Assembly: GCA_034231615.1 (NCBI GenBank)
Contig: CM067315.1
Location: forward strand, 17,029,513-17,093,512
Source of the DNA: Meghimatium bilineatum
Taxonomy: Eukaryota > Mollusca > Gastropoda > Stylommatophora > Philomycidae
Length of the DNA: 64,000 nt
Direction of reading: 5' to 3'
The position numbers and the translations under genes were made by a program. Below, in pieces: positions 9,987 to 20,389 of this stretch. The notes beneath the pieces were generated by a model. That model searched no databases, was not told where the DNA came from, and was given only the letters and a program-made list of their open reading frames with translations. Numbering within the stretch: position 1 is the first letter of the stretch; every line of letters begins with the position of its first letter.

Positions 9987-12733
9987 CAGGGGTGTGCAAA
10001 CTTTTTGTGCAGAGTGCCACATTGAAAATTGTAAAGCTATTGGAGGGCCACATATAATATTATGTATATTTTGTTTAAAATTCTCGATAAGAAAACAATT
10101 AAATATTTTACATTGTAACGAAAGGTAGTTTTACATAATGTAGATAACATCTGAAATAAATTACATTTCTAACAGACTTACATTATAACAGTATATTTTT
10201 TAATATGGATAAAAGGTTTTGCAAATATTTTAACAATATTTGAAAACTATTATGTTGCATACAGTTACAATATGGGTTCATATCAATAGTTTTAATGAAG
10301 ATTTAAAAAAAAACACCATACACATACAGTCACAACAGTTACAACTTTATTGATATTATTAATTTCTAATGAAATGTATGTAATTGCTTGTAAGATTGTA
10401 TAATTCCTTTGAAATCTGGAACAAGTTTACTTGTTGAAATTTGCATGACTGCATTTAAGTTGCAATCAGATAATAAAGACCTATTCTTAGATTTATTGAT
10501 TTTTAAGAAAGAAAATGACCGTTCACAAATATATGTAGATCCAAATAATGACACAAATTTAGCTGCAAAGTTTTTTAAGTTTGGGAATGATTGTTCAGGC
10601 AAAGAACCATAGAAATCCAACAAACATTCAAACTTAAATTTTTCCTTCAGGTAATGATTGACTTGTAATTCAAGCAACTCCAACTGTATGTGCTTGGGGA
10701 TTTATCAGCTTCTGCACTGAGAGTGTGAATATTATTAACTGATAATATTGAAGTGCTGCTCAAAGTTCTTGAAATTATGGAATCTTCTTCCAAATTTTTC
10801 AACCAATACATCTAACTGAGCTTTGAATTTTTTACTCGTATCATCAGAAATAGTTTCTTGTTTCAGCAAAGGGAAGTGACAAAACATGTTTTCCATTGCT
10901 TGTCTGGAAAACAGTGAGAGTTTGGCTTGAAATGATTTTACATGAACATACATTTCATGTGCAAACAAACCATTGCCCTGAAGTTTAACATTCAGTTCAT
11001 TTAACTTTTCCATTATTTATATGGCAAATATAAAGTCAAGCTTCCCCTCTGCATGAACAATGTTAGCACTGAAGTCACATTCTATGCCCTTCATCTCTAG
11101 AAACATTACTATTTCTTCTTTAAGATCCCATACTCTCTTTAAAACCTTTCCGAGACTCAACCATCGAACTGTACTGTGGTACATGACATCAGAATGTTCA
11201 GTTTCTAGATCGTCTAGTAATGCTCTGAAATGCCTGTGATTGAGTCCTCTTGATCTGATGAGGTTTATGACACTGACAACTGGGTAAATAAAATGCTTAA
11301 TTTTTAAAACAGATTTACACAAACTTTCCTGATGAATCACACAGTGAAGTGGTAATATTACGTTGTCAGGATATTCTGACTTAATCCTATCATTGACCAA
11401 CTTTATCAGTCCTATATTTTTTTCCAGCTAAAGCATGAGCACCATCAGTTGTAATACTGGCCATCTTGTTCCACATTAACCCAGCTCTTTCAATACAGCT
11501 ACTAACTGCATTGAATATATTGAGGCCACTGGTAGTGTTTTTGATTCTAAACAAGAATTGTTTATACCACTATAAAAACTAATAATTGAGCAGTATCTTG
11601 TACATCAGTACTCTCGTCCAATGCAAGAGAGTACCACAAAAAATGCTTCCTTGCATCTTGAAGTGTCAAATCTTCACTTATCTTTTCAACACGTTTGACC
11701 ACAGTTCTTCTGGATAATCTAATACTGTTGCTGATTCAGCGGTCCATGGGCTCATGCCCTTTGACCCAAATGTAATACTTTCAAATTTGTTGTTTTGTTC
11801 TGGACACAGAATGTTTGTTGCATCTAGTAAACATTCCTTAATAAATTCACCATCAGAAAATGGCTTGTATTTCACAATTTTGTGTGACAACACCAAACTG
11901 GCCTCTGTTGCAGCATCTTGAATTGAAGACTGTTTTGTAAACACAGTTTGTTGTTTCTCCAGACTTTTTACCAACTCCATGCATTTTCTTTTCCTTTCTT
12001 CAGATGTTAGTGTCCGAAATTGGGATGTTTTGTCTGGTAATGTCTTTTTAAATTAAATTCTTTAAAAACAGCCACTGATTCATGACACACTCATTATAAT
12101 AAAAATATCTTAAAATGTTGCAAAATTAAAGAAACTACAAACATGATGGTTATTAAAACACACTGGGAATTTCCCAGGCACTACGCAGCTTTAATGTTTA
12201 CAAATCAAGTATTTGCGCATTCCATTCGTAGGATATGAGGGGGGGGGGGTTATTTCTGACGATACATTATTGTTTTAATGATATATTATTAATTATAACA
12301 GCTTTTACCGATATTCTGTTTTGTTTGAAACATCTTTTTAATATAAACTAAACATACATCTCTACATAATGCTTAAAAGTTAAAAACAATTATAATTTGA
12401 AAGGCAATTGTCAACATTTATAAAATTATATCGTCTGAGTACTTATAATCATTGAGAAACATTCATCCAATCAAATTACGTCAATTCTAGTATAGTAAAT
12501 TACTCAATATTAAACACTCATATTAAACGTAGTAAAATTTCATTGATATATATATCAATATTACAATGTCAAATTTAATATATAAGAAAGTCGAATTAAA
12601 ACTCCAATGGATTTCTGCATAATATTAATGGAAAAAATCATTTGTGACGATCGTTCGTTTATTTAAAAATGTGTTTGAGGGCTGCAAAATATCTGGTGGG
12701 TCACATGTGGCCCATAGTTTGCCCACCACCGTG
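9987..12733 (-). mobile_element. hAT transposon (Charlie/GTF2IRD2-like lineage), decayed
   Basis: The ends are inverted: left CAGGGGTGTGCAAACTTTTT (9987) and right, read inward, CACGGTGGTGGGCAAACT, both followed by GGGCCACAT-like sequence, the signature of Charlie-type hAT elements. Between them lies a minus-strand transposase pseudogene. I could not find a matching 8-bp TSD, so the flanks have probably drifted. Length is about 2.75 kb, normal for an autonomous hAT. It lies in a SARAF intron. Confidence 0.85.
10366..12050 (-). pseudogene. hAT transposase pseudogene
   Basis: Minus strand, N- to C-terminus. The N-terminal region is at 11980-11678. The first catalytic segment LALDESTDVQDTAQL is near 11640-11590, and TTDGAHALAGK near 11460-11420. 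The cysteine-histidine segment LPLHCVIHQESLCKS is near 11350-11305. The C-terminal dimerisation domain has SLFGSTYICERSFSFLK near 10560-10510 and ends LVPDFKGIIQSYKQLH. The last three open stretches (11400-11017, 11013-10735, 10683-10366) share a frame and are separated by stops near 11017 and 10735; the N-terminal part is in a different frame. The resemblance is to the GTF2IRD2/ZBED5/SCAND3 group of hAT transposases. Stops and shifts make it inactive. Confidence 0.85.
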
Positions 12734-12769
12734 CTAGAGTGATCATTCCTGATCTTGCTACTGTATTTG

Positions 12770-13290
12770 AAAGACCCATATTGATTTTTTATTCAGGTTT
12801 CTCATTTGAAAGGCAAACTGTGTGAAAGCCAAACTAAATTTAGTGACGCTATTGTTCAGGAATTCTTCATGGATGATGATTCGGACGAAGATAATTTTTA
12901 AGGCTTCGGTGTTGTAGGTACTGTAGATCAAGGTATGGGGGTTGAGCGAGATGTTGATAATATTTAATAGTGATGTAAATATTATCACTTTTGATGATAA
13001 AATTGAGGAGCCAGGCTTTCTACAAATATGCCTATGGATGACCTTGAAAAAGTCTTTTGCGTGTTTGTCCACATTGATTGTCCAGAACATAACACTGACA
13101 AACACAAGCAAATAACACCTACAAACCATATCCAGCATCCACTTATCTCCATTTTCTCAACATTTTAAATCAATAACTAAAACTTACGTAAAAAATGCAA
13201 ACATCCAGAAAAACCAGAATTCATAAAAAATGGCCGGGTTCCAGAGGACAGTGCATAATTTTTTGTTTGAGTTGTTACAGGTTATTTCTG
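12770..13290. repeat. dispersed repeat R2, copy 1
   Basis: About 500 bp matching 43650-44150 in the same orientation. Shared blocks include AAACCATATCCAGCATCCAC, GGCTGGGTTCCAGAGG-like and the ...GTAGATCAA...TTGATAATATTTAA... region. Both copies start and end at similar points, as expected for a mobile element of unknown class. The minus-strand frame 12758-13138 falls inside and is not a gene. It ends about 47 bp from a SARAF exon. Confidence 0.6.
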
Positions 13291-13336
13291 GTTAAAACTG
13301 TGTTATTTGAACTATATATGTACAAAATATACTTAC

Positions 13337-13447
13337 GCCACAAGAACCTTTCAGAACAAATGGATCATTAGGGTAATCATAGCCTTCGCATGTCACTTCA
13401 ACATGACCAAATCGATAAGCATTGTCCATGTCCGTTTTACATTCCCA
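13337..13447 (-). CDS. SARAF: SARAF exon, central lumenal cysteine-rich segment
   Basis: Minus-strand exon of 111 bp (37 codons, phase 0 to phase 0), acceptor CATTTACAG and donor GTAAGT. It starts WECKTDMDNAYRFG, contains VTCEGYDYPNDPF and ends LKGSCG. This is the most conserved block of SARAF (WECKTDLD...VSCEGYE...LRGSCG), with three conserved cysteines present. The longer open frame around it starts in the intron and is not the real start. The domain lies in the ER lumen, where it is thought to hold SARAF inactive at rest. Confidence 0.93.
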
Positions 13448-13620
13448 CTGTAAATGACATGGAGTAAATATACTTATTTTTAACAAAAATGATTTTCTTG
13501 CAAAATGATGTTAATTTTTGCGTCAATTTTACTTATAAATTTGGTTCTCCGGCTTGGCTACAAATCATGTTCCTTTTAACACCTGATTACAATCTGTAAT
13601 CTCATCTTGTAGAACATCCA

Positions 13621-13623
<3 letters not shown>

Positions 13624-13699
<76 letters not shown>
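13624..13699. repeat. (AT)n microsatellite
   Basis: About 75 bp of AT dinucleotides. It creates a spurious Ile-Tyr repeat frame on the minus strand. Confidence 0.95.
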
Positions 13700-13703
<4 letters not shown>

Positions 13704-13904
13704 CCGTCTTGCTAGGACTATAAGCCCATCCGATTATAAGCTGATGGAGTACTTTCAGGGCCCTTAAACTTCCCAAAGTCTACAGTCTATTTATAGACCA
13801 ACATCCCAAATCGTAACATTGCCGGTAATACTGAACTTCGTCATCATACGAATGAACAAAATGCTAAATATAAATTATCTGGTAATACAAACTTTAGCAA
13901 CTGT

Positions 13905-14340
13905 AAGAGAAAGGCATTCCTTTCATTTGCCTCATTCACATTACTTGAATGAAAGAATCAAGGAATGAATAGGCCACTGTATTCAGGGAAACAATACATC
14001 CAAAGATAATACAGCTCTGCCTTCCCTACCCTAACCATGTCTAAAGATGGCTTATGATGTGGCAAGACTTTGGAACAACAGACCATACTTTCCTGAAGGA
14101 ATTGTTTGTGTTGGATGTCCTGGTGTTATGACATGAAACTGCTCTAGTGAATAGTAATTATTACTATGCTTAAAGAACAACTAAAATGGGTACCATCAGG
14201 TCTCTTTGTTTTTAAAAGATACAGAATAATTTGAACTTTGTTACCTGTATGTTTACCTTGTAGAGAGTAGTATAAGTAACAAACTAACAAAGGTGAGTGA
14301 GGATTGAGAAATTGGTCTCTGCCACTAAATGAGCAGTGGT
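13905..14340 (-). repeat. dispersed repeat R1, copy 2 (tandem with copy 3)
   Basis: Matches 14385-14880 in direct orientation: CACATTAC.TGAATGA, ACTGTATTC.GGG.AACAATACATC, AATTGTTTGTGTTGG.TGTCC and TACAGAATA blocks recur at a spacing of about 475 bp. It matches 6271-6740 and 17796-18170 in inverted orientation. Confidence 0.55.
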
Positions 14341-14384
14341 GGAGGGGGGGGGGATTAATTACTGGGGAATTTTGCTACAAAATG

Positions 14385-14880
14385 CTTATGATATTTGCCC
14401 CACTCACATTACCTGAATGAATTAATAGGGTCACTGTATTCTGGGAACAATACATCAGAGATAATACAGTGCATGACATTCCAGTCATGAACTTTGGTCA
14501 CTAGCTTGGATGTGTCAACACCGATGTTTTCTTAATACCTAGCACTCATGACTATTGAGGGTGCAACAAGACCATACTTTCCCCAATGAATTGTTTGTGT
14601 TTGGTGTCCCACAGGGTAGTGAACTAATTATCTTGCTACAGGGTTCAGATGACAGCAAAGTTTAAGCAGAAAAACGATAGATAAAAAAAAGGTGCAAAAC
14701 GGGCACCATTTGTTTTTATTGGATACAGAACAGAAGACTTTGAGCTTCATTACCGTATGTTTACCTTTTAGGGAATATACAGTAATAAATGTGAGAGAGG
14801 ATTGTGAAATTAACATACTGGTATCAATTATGTAAACCAGAGGTACAGAAAAGACATGCCATGCCTTTCACTATTGATTT
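14385..14880 (-). repeat. dispersed repeat R1, copy 3
   Basis: See the partner at 13905-14340. The segment GGCACCATTTGTTTTTATTG to TTACCGTATG is the reverse complement of 18060-18165, which fixes the orientation of the family. Confidence 0.55.
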
Positions 14881-15039
14881 CTCCATGCTCCAAGATTTCT
14901 CCATTTCTCCATACTTTTTCAAGTTATTGTCCATTTAAAGTAATTTCGTTAGGTGAATTGGTGAAGTCCATAATTTTTGCTTTGATGAATTGATTTGGAT
15001 ACCTACTTGTCCTGCGATGAGATTTTGTTTGTGCATCTT

Positions 15040-15420
15040 GATGGTTTTAACTCAATAGTGCCAGATCATCGGCAAAATCCAGGTCTTCTAATGTTGTTTT
15101 ATTTATCCATTTGATTCCTGAATTTGTGTTGGATGTACATTTTCTCATATCCCAGTCAATTGCGATATTGAATAGTAATGGTGACATAGGGCAGCCTTGT
15201 TTAACACCCATAATCACAGGGAACCATTCTGAATTGCCCTTTTCTGTTCTAACACAGCATTTTGAGTTGGTGTAGAATGATTTTATCACATTTATATATT
15301 TGTTTTGGAATCTGTATATTTTTAAAATTTCCCAAAGCGATGGTCGATGGATGCTGTCAAAGTCTTTATATATATATTAATAAACATAAAATGTTGCAAT
15401 TTAAAAAATGAATCTGCTTT
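15040..15420 (-). mobile_element. RTE-like retrotransposon fragment (reverse transcriptase core)
   Basis: Minus-strand 80-codon frame with GVKQGCPMSPLLFNIAIDW and the catalytic box LDFADDLALLS; upstream, a degenerate SIHRPSLWEIL segment (motif A region) is visible near 15340. The same family occurs at 48222-49250. No 5' endonuclease or 3' tail is joined to it here. The clade is tentative; the FADD box and the IDW motif suggest an RTE/CR1-type element. Confidence 0.8.
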
Positions 15421-15809
15421 TATTTTAAACAATAATAGTGAAAAAAAAAGGATCATGCAATGATGTGCTTTGTCTGCAGTCTAATAATAAAACTTATGGA
15501 ATCCAGTATTTGAGAATTTTCTATTCATTTTTACTATGACCACAATCAGTCTTAACATGTAGATAAGCCGTGGAAACACTGCTATGATTGGTGTCACAGG
15601 GTTACTCTCATGCATGCATATGAAATGACACTATGCAACATGATCTGCATGGTTAAAAAGGATGTCAATTATAACTAGCATACTGACCTCTAGGATAAAA
15701 AATATTTTTATTTTCATATGCAGTGTGTAAGGTGACGAATTTGCAAGAATGGATAGAGTATCAGAAAGTATATCAAAGGGCTGTGCTTTACCCTTTCAGT
15801 CCTAGCTGA
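15421..15809. other. SARAF intron, nothing recognised
   Basis: AT-rich sequence with no recognisable coding or repeat structure. Confidence 0.3.
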
Positions 15810-17350
15810 TCAGGAAAAACTCAGGGCTTCCCATGGCAAGGGGAATAACTCTACATAAAAATATGAAGTGATTGTGCAAGAAAATGAATCCTTCATTGTC
15901 ATCCCCAGGTGGCAAGAATATCCACACTTGCCGTTAAGCGTAGGGGTGTTGACTATGACTTTTAGTTGTTTATTCAAGTCACCTTGGCTGTGTTGAATCC
16001 ATATTTGTTCAGTGTTATCTTGATGTTTTCTATCCATCTTGTTCTAGATCTTCCTCTGGCCTTGTATTTGGATCTTTTATATGTTTTTGTTGGTAGTTGG
16101 TTATGGTTCATTCTCATAAAGTGTCCAAACCATTTTATTTGTGGTTTCTCAATGTATTCTGTATGTGGTCTTATACTGATCTTCTGATTTCATAATTTCT
16201 CATTTTGTCTAGTTTGGTCACTCTTGCAGATTTTCTCAGGCATTTCATCTCATAAGTTTTCTCTGCTGGGCTACTGTCAGTACCGATGTCTGGCATTGAC
16301 AGAAATGTTGGCATAAAAATACTGTTTATCATCTGTCTCTTGACTTCCATCTTGATAATGGTGATAGTTGTTATGTTACTATGTTTGATTAGAAGAAATC
16401 ACTGACTAAAGAAATAATACAACTAGATAAAGCGTGTCGAAAATGGACGGCAGTCAGGGCTCAGGATACAGTGCACGAACTCACCCAACTACACTCGAAA
16501 CCACAAGACATAATTATATACACAGATGGCTCTGTTAGCAGAAACACAAATAAAAGCGGTTGGGGTTTTGTTGCCTACAGAAATGGCGTGAAGTTGGTTG
16601 AGAAATCTTCAGCATATTCTACTGTCACATCAAGCATGAGGATGGAGATAGAGGGAGTTACAGAAACTCTTAATTGGTTGATAACTGATACATCAACACA
16701 CACGGTAATACTCAGACTCTCAAAGCATGTTGCGCAAGATAGAAAAGTTCATGCTCAGAAAAGAATGGTGGGACTTATTGAACAACTCAGTTGCCCAGAG
16801 CATTACATGGATATACTGCCCTGGCCATGCTGGGGGTCAGAGGAAACGAGAGAGCTGACTTATTGGCAGGCAATGCGGCTATAGACGGCACATTGCTGAG
16901 AAGAGATAAAGCAGATTTAATAAAGGCAGTAATAAATTCATTTCAAGATGCAGATGATGTCAATGAGGTTGAGAATGTACACATACAGAGAATATTAGAA
17001 ATGGGAGTATTCAGATGGGAGGAAAAGTAAATTTTTTTTAAAGTCCCGAAGATCACACAATCAACACCTGACCAGAACTATGAGTCTACATACACTGGGA
17101 TGGCTGCTGGAGCGGAGCACTTATGGGAATGTCCCGCATGCTGTGAAGCCAGTTTCTAATCAAGAATGAAGTATGTTTGCTTTTTGGCATTTTTTTCCTC
17201 GAGCTCTCTAATTTTCCATTATCTATGAATACACTTCCAAGGTATTTAAATTCAAAAGTTTGTTTTACTTTAATTTTGTTTATTGGATTTTGTGATTTGC
17301 TGATTTTCATCTGTTTTCTGCGTATTTATTTTCATGTTACACTTGGTGCA
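15810..17350 (-). mobile_element. RTE-like H-family fragment H1, split by an A-family insertion
   Basis: Two minus-strand pieces of one element: 17350-17180 holds FEFKYLGSVFIDNGK (thumb region after the RT), and 16387-15820 holds the C-terminal tail with KYKARGRSRTRWIEN near 16075-16030. A parallel copy at 22923-23634 has both parts joined, showing that the 784 bp between them were inserted later. The interruption carries an 8-bp duplication, TATGTTTG (16380-16387 and 17172-17179). Stops are frequent. Confidence 0.75.
16388..17171 (+). mobile_element. A-family I-like retrotransposon, copy A1 (RNase H end)
   Basis: The 5'-truncated insertion lies inside H1 with TSD TATGTTTG. The frame at 16471-16884 carries YTDGSVSRNTNKSGWGFVAY (first RNase H aspartate), SSMRMEIEGVTETLNW (catalytic glutamate) and VILRLSKH, where the third aspartate expected at this point reads as leucine-serine (LRLS). 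A frameshift near 16830 moves the rest (GVRGNERADLLAGNAA, fourth acidic position) to the frame ending at 17030. The 3' end reads GAAGCCAGTTTCTAATCAAG, shared with copy A2 at 38231-38250. Confidence 0.85.
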
Positions 17351-17584
17351 TGTTGTAAGAAAATGCATAAAAAATACAATTTGTAAATGTAAACAAAACG
17401 TAAAAATGACATAGAAGACCGACTATGATTATTTCCATGTATTTTGTCAGTTGATCATAGTTATTTTTGGCATGTGATTCCAAGTATATAAAAAGAAATG
17501 AACAAAAATAATCAAATACGTAACCACCCATGTGTTGACAGGGACCGAAAGGTGAACAAAGAATAGCAACACTGTTTACTTTCC
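17351..17584. other. no gene recognised
   Basis: AT-rich intron sequence with short shadow frames only. Confidence 0.3.
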
Positions 17585-17795
17585 ATGCATGTCATAAAAG
17601 GCGACTAAGGAGGATATGGGATGGAGTTGGCTGTCCCATCCCATATAGGGTCAGTGACCCAAAGCCATGCTGAAGTCGGATGTGTCAGCCCGAAAGGCGT
17701 AGATATCGCAGCAATGCTGTAAACCATGACACAATGCATTCCGTTCTTCGGAATACATCCTGCTAATCTGCAGAAGTTTGAGAATGAACGCAGAA
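17585..17795 (+). repeat. S-family dispersed element (SINE-like), longest copy
   Basis: Contains GGCGACTAAGGAGGATATGG near 17600, CATCCGACTTCAGCATGGC (inverted) near 17665-17683, and TGCTGTAAACCATGACACAATGCATTCCG, and ends TTTGAGAATGAACGCAGAAGAA. Related copies: 44785-44995 (+), 27060-27156 (-), 7545-7720 (-) and about 8000-8115 (-). There is no clear pol III A/B box pair, so it may instead be the 3' UTR of a LINE. The minus-strand frame 17605-17874 is a shadow. Confidence 0.55.
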
Positions 17796-18170
17796 GAAAA
17801 ACGTAACGAATGAAGTCCGAATTAATACTGTACAGATGTCTTCTACATCCGACGGTCTTGCACAAACACGTCACTTCGGGAATTTCGCCATCTTAGGCAG
17901 TCTTTGGTTTTTTTTTTTTTTTTAGAACCAATGTTGGATGGAGGGGGGAACAACCAAAATCAATAGTGAAAGGCATCTTCTCTATCCAATCACTTTTGAA
18001 AAGTGCTTCCAAATCTCAAATTCCGCATAATTGATACCCGTATGTTAATTTTAAAATCCTCTCTCTGGTTTATTACCGTAGACTCCCAAATAAGAAAAAC
18101 ACACCTGATACTTTAACGAAGCTCAAATTCTTCTGTATCCCATAAAAACAAATGACATCCGGTGCCATTT
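17796..18170 (+). repeat. dispersed repeat R1, copy 4
   Basis: Matches 6271-6740 in the same orientation (GTCTTCTACAT, GGTCTTG, poly(T), TGTTGGA.G.AGGGG, AATAGTGAAAGG, ATAATTGATACC blocks). It contains a run of about 18 T. Confidence 0.55.
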
Positions 18171-18679
18171 GTGACATCGTTCTTTCATTGTATTATTTCA
18201 CGCTTAGACTTTACTATACCGTCTGCTGTAATTTCATCTGTACATCTGTACATATAATGATATCACCATCCCTGAAATTCTCACTGATCAGAGTCAGCAC
18301 CTCCGAATCCACCACTGTCCAACACCATTCCCTGTAATCTCTATTGAGTGTTATTATTACTTTGAAGGCTGTCAGACACTCTGGCACCCCAATCTAATCT
18401 GCACCAGTAGCACATTCTCCAATCTGCACACACTCTGTAAATGATATCCTCTGTGTGTCCCATTCACGACTTTTCTCGCTCTTATAAGTCAACTGCCTTT
18501 CACTTTGAGAATTTCAGGGTGTAGAGGGTGCTCTTTATCAGCGGTGATTTGTAGGTAGTCAGACGCCCTGCACATTTGTATTCTTTGCCCTGCAGTTGGG
18601 CAATCAAGTAAGTATCGCATAGCCATACTTACTTAATGAAGGAATGCTACCGGGTAGTAATAATGCTGGTATCTAGTTA
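18171..18679. other. no gene recognised
   Basis: The minus strand contains a short stretch reading IGVPECLTAF near 18370-18400 with broken frames around it. I do not recognise the family; it may be an old transposon. Confidence 0.25.
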
Positions 18680-18689
18680 GTTAGTTATT

Positions 18690-18905
18690 CCTCTAGGGCC
18701 AAAGATGGCACATAGGGCAGATGTCATAGATTTTCATGTCTCTCGTTTCATTGCAATTTGCTTTAGGTCTTCATTGTTTCTGATACCGATGGTGAAACGT
18801 TCTCTTGTAATAGTTCTATCTAACATTTCTTTTGGTCTTCCTCGTTTTCTCTTGCCCTTTGATGACCACATCAAAACTTGACATGGTAACCTGGAGGTTA
18901 GGGTA
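18690..18905 (-). mobile_element. RTE-like retrotransposon tail fragment
   Basis: Minus-strand C-terminal tail with GRPKEM and MTSAL-like motifs, matching 48222-48400 (GGCACATAGGGCAGATGTCATAG is shared). Short and degenerate. Confidence 0.6.
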
Positions 18906-19345
18906 TAATGACCATTGGGAAGAATGCACTCTATTATCTTTGATGTATTCTTCCCAGCTATTCATTCATTTGAGCCTTGGACAACAAACATACAGGAAAG
19001 TGGGAAATTAGAGGCAATAAAGATGTGGTTCTACAGAAGGATGCTGAGAATACCGTGGACTGCCAGAAAAACTAATGTGGAGGTGTTGAAAGAGTCAAAT
19101 GTGAAACAGACCTTAAACGATAATATTAGAAAAAGACAATCTTCGTTTTTTGGCCACTTCATGAGACAGGGAGGTTTGGAATCATAGTCACAACAGGCAA
19201 AATTGAAGGCAACGGAGACAGAGGAGGACAACATATATTAGACAGCTTGACAAGATGGCACGGCAGGGAAACAACAATGATCTTGATACATAATGCTGGA
19301 GATTGAGAGCTGTGGAGAGCCATGATTGACTACGCCATCTGGCAT
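18906..19345 (+). mobile_element. RTE-like (BovB-type) G-family tail
   Basis: Plus-strand frame 18915-19187 reads LEAIKMWFYRRMLRIPWTAR, then LKESNVKQTLNDNIRKRQSS and FFGHFMRQGGLES, the standard end of BovB-like RTE polyproteins after the RT domain. The 3' end is GGCACCTGATGATGATGATT, shared with the copy ending at 24540. Only the last 150 codons remain. Confidence 0.8.
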
Positions 19346-19559
19346 GGCACCTGATGATGATGATTCATTCACTCAGGTAATTGAGTGGGACAAATGAAAA
19401 AAATTACATTGTGTCCTAATGTTGCTAGAGTTTGTGTGAATTTTCATTTAGCCTTATTTCGCTTGTATAATTCTTATAATAACGGGATTTCACAGTATTG
19501 TATAATACCTCTGTCTATAATCGACTTTGGACATTTTCTGGATGCCAAAATGACTTCCT

Positions 19560-19835
19560 TTGCTTATTAACGGATGGGCTTATATTCAGAAATATACAGT
19601 ACTATTGGCCATCAGCAAAATCATACAATATGAAAATGGAAACAGCAAGATGCAGAGGAAGACCAAGAAGGATGTGGATTGAAGAAGTTATAACATTCTG
19701 AGAAGTCACAATATTACTACATACCAAGCGACCAAACATGCCATAGTCAGAAAACTGATCGTCATTTCAATCCTGCAATGTCCTAGAGCAAAAGCAGAGA
19801 AAAGACAATAGATAGATCAAATTGTACCACCAAGA
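19560..19835 (+). mobile_element. retrotransposon C-terminal tail fragment
   Basis: Reads KMETARCRGRPRRMWIEEV near 19633-19690, then broken frames with HNITTYQATKHAI and a lysine-rich end. This is the GRPR-W tail found after the RT domain in RTE/CR1-type elements. Nothing upstream is recognisable. Confidence 0.5.
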
Positions 19836-19969
19836 CAAAAGACAGATCCATGTGTTGGAGATCCATTGCTATCGAGACTGCACATTATTCGATCTACTGG
19901 TTACAACTGTGTTTTCTCTATAATTTTCAGTTGTATTGGTTGCTCTAATGTTCATTTTATGAATGCAGT

Positions 19970-20335
19970 TGTGGAAATAAACAAACAGGACAGTGGACAA
20001 TTAGAGGCAACACAAGATATGGTTCTATGAAAGAATGCGGAGAGTACCATGGACAGCTAGAAAAACTAACAAGAGATTTGAAAGAGTCAAATATAAAACA
20101 TAGGTTAGGTTATTTAATAAAAGCAGAATGACACAATGAAGTTCTGGAAAATATAGTTACAACTGGCAAGATAGAATGTAAGATGATCGAGGATGACTAC
20201 AAGAGAGTAGATAGTCTGACGTCATAGCATGGCAAAGAGTTTACAATGATCCTGATACAAGATACTGGAAGAGTTGTGGAAACCAATGATTGTCTATGCC
20301 AGTTGTCGCTGAATCTGATGATGATGAATGTTCAC
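19970..20335 (+). mobile_element. G-family (BovB-like RTE) tail, heavily decayed
   Basis: A shifted version of 18906-19345: AACAGGACAGTGGACAATTAGAGGC, then TGGTTCTATGAAAGAATGCG, ending GAATCTGATGATGATGAATG. Reading frames are lost. Confidence 0.6.
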
Positions 20336-20389
20336 TTTTATATGTTTTATATCCTGATCATCTGATTCAAAGATTTGATAGAGATATAA

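Noticed and set aside
9979..12741. An 8-bp TSD for the 2.75-kb hAT element
   Set aside because: The left (ATGTAAAG) and right (CTAGAGTG) flanks do not match well enough to call.
13292..13486. A 64-codon gene starting with Met at 13486
   Set aside because: Only the central 111 bp are coding (SARAF exon); the start and end of the open frame are intron sequence beyond AG and GT splice sites.
13576..13776. Protein with Ile-Tyr repeats
   Set aside because: Translation of an (AT)n microsatellite.
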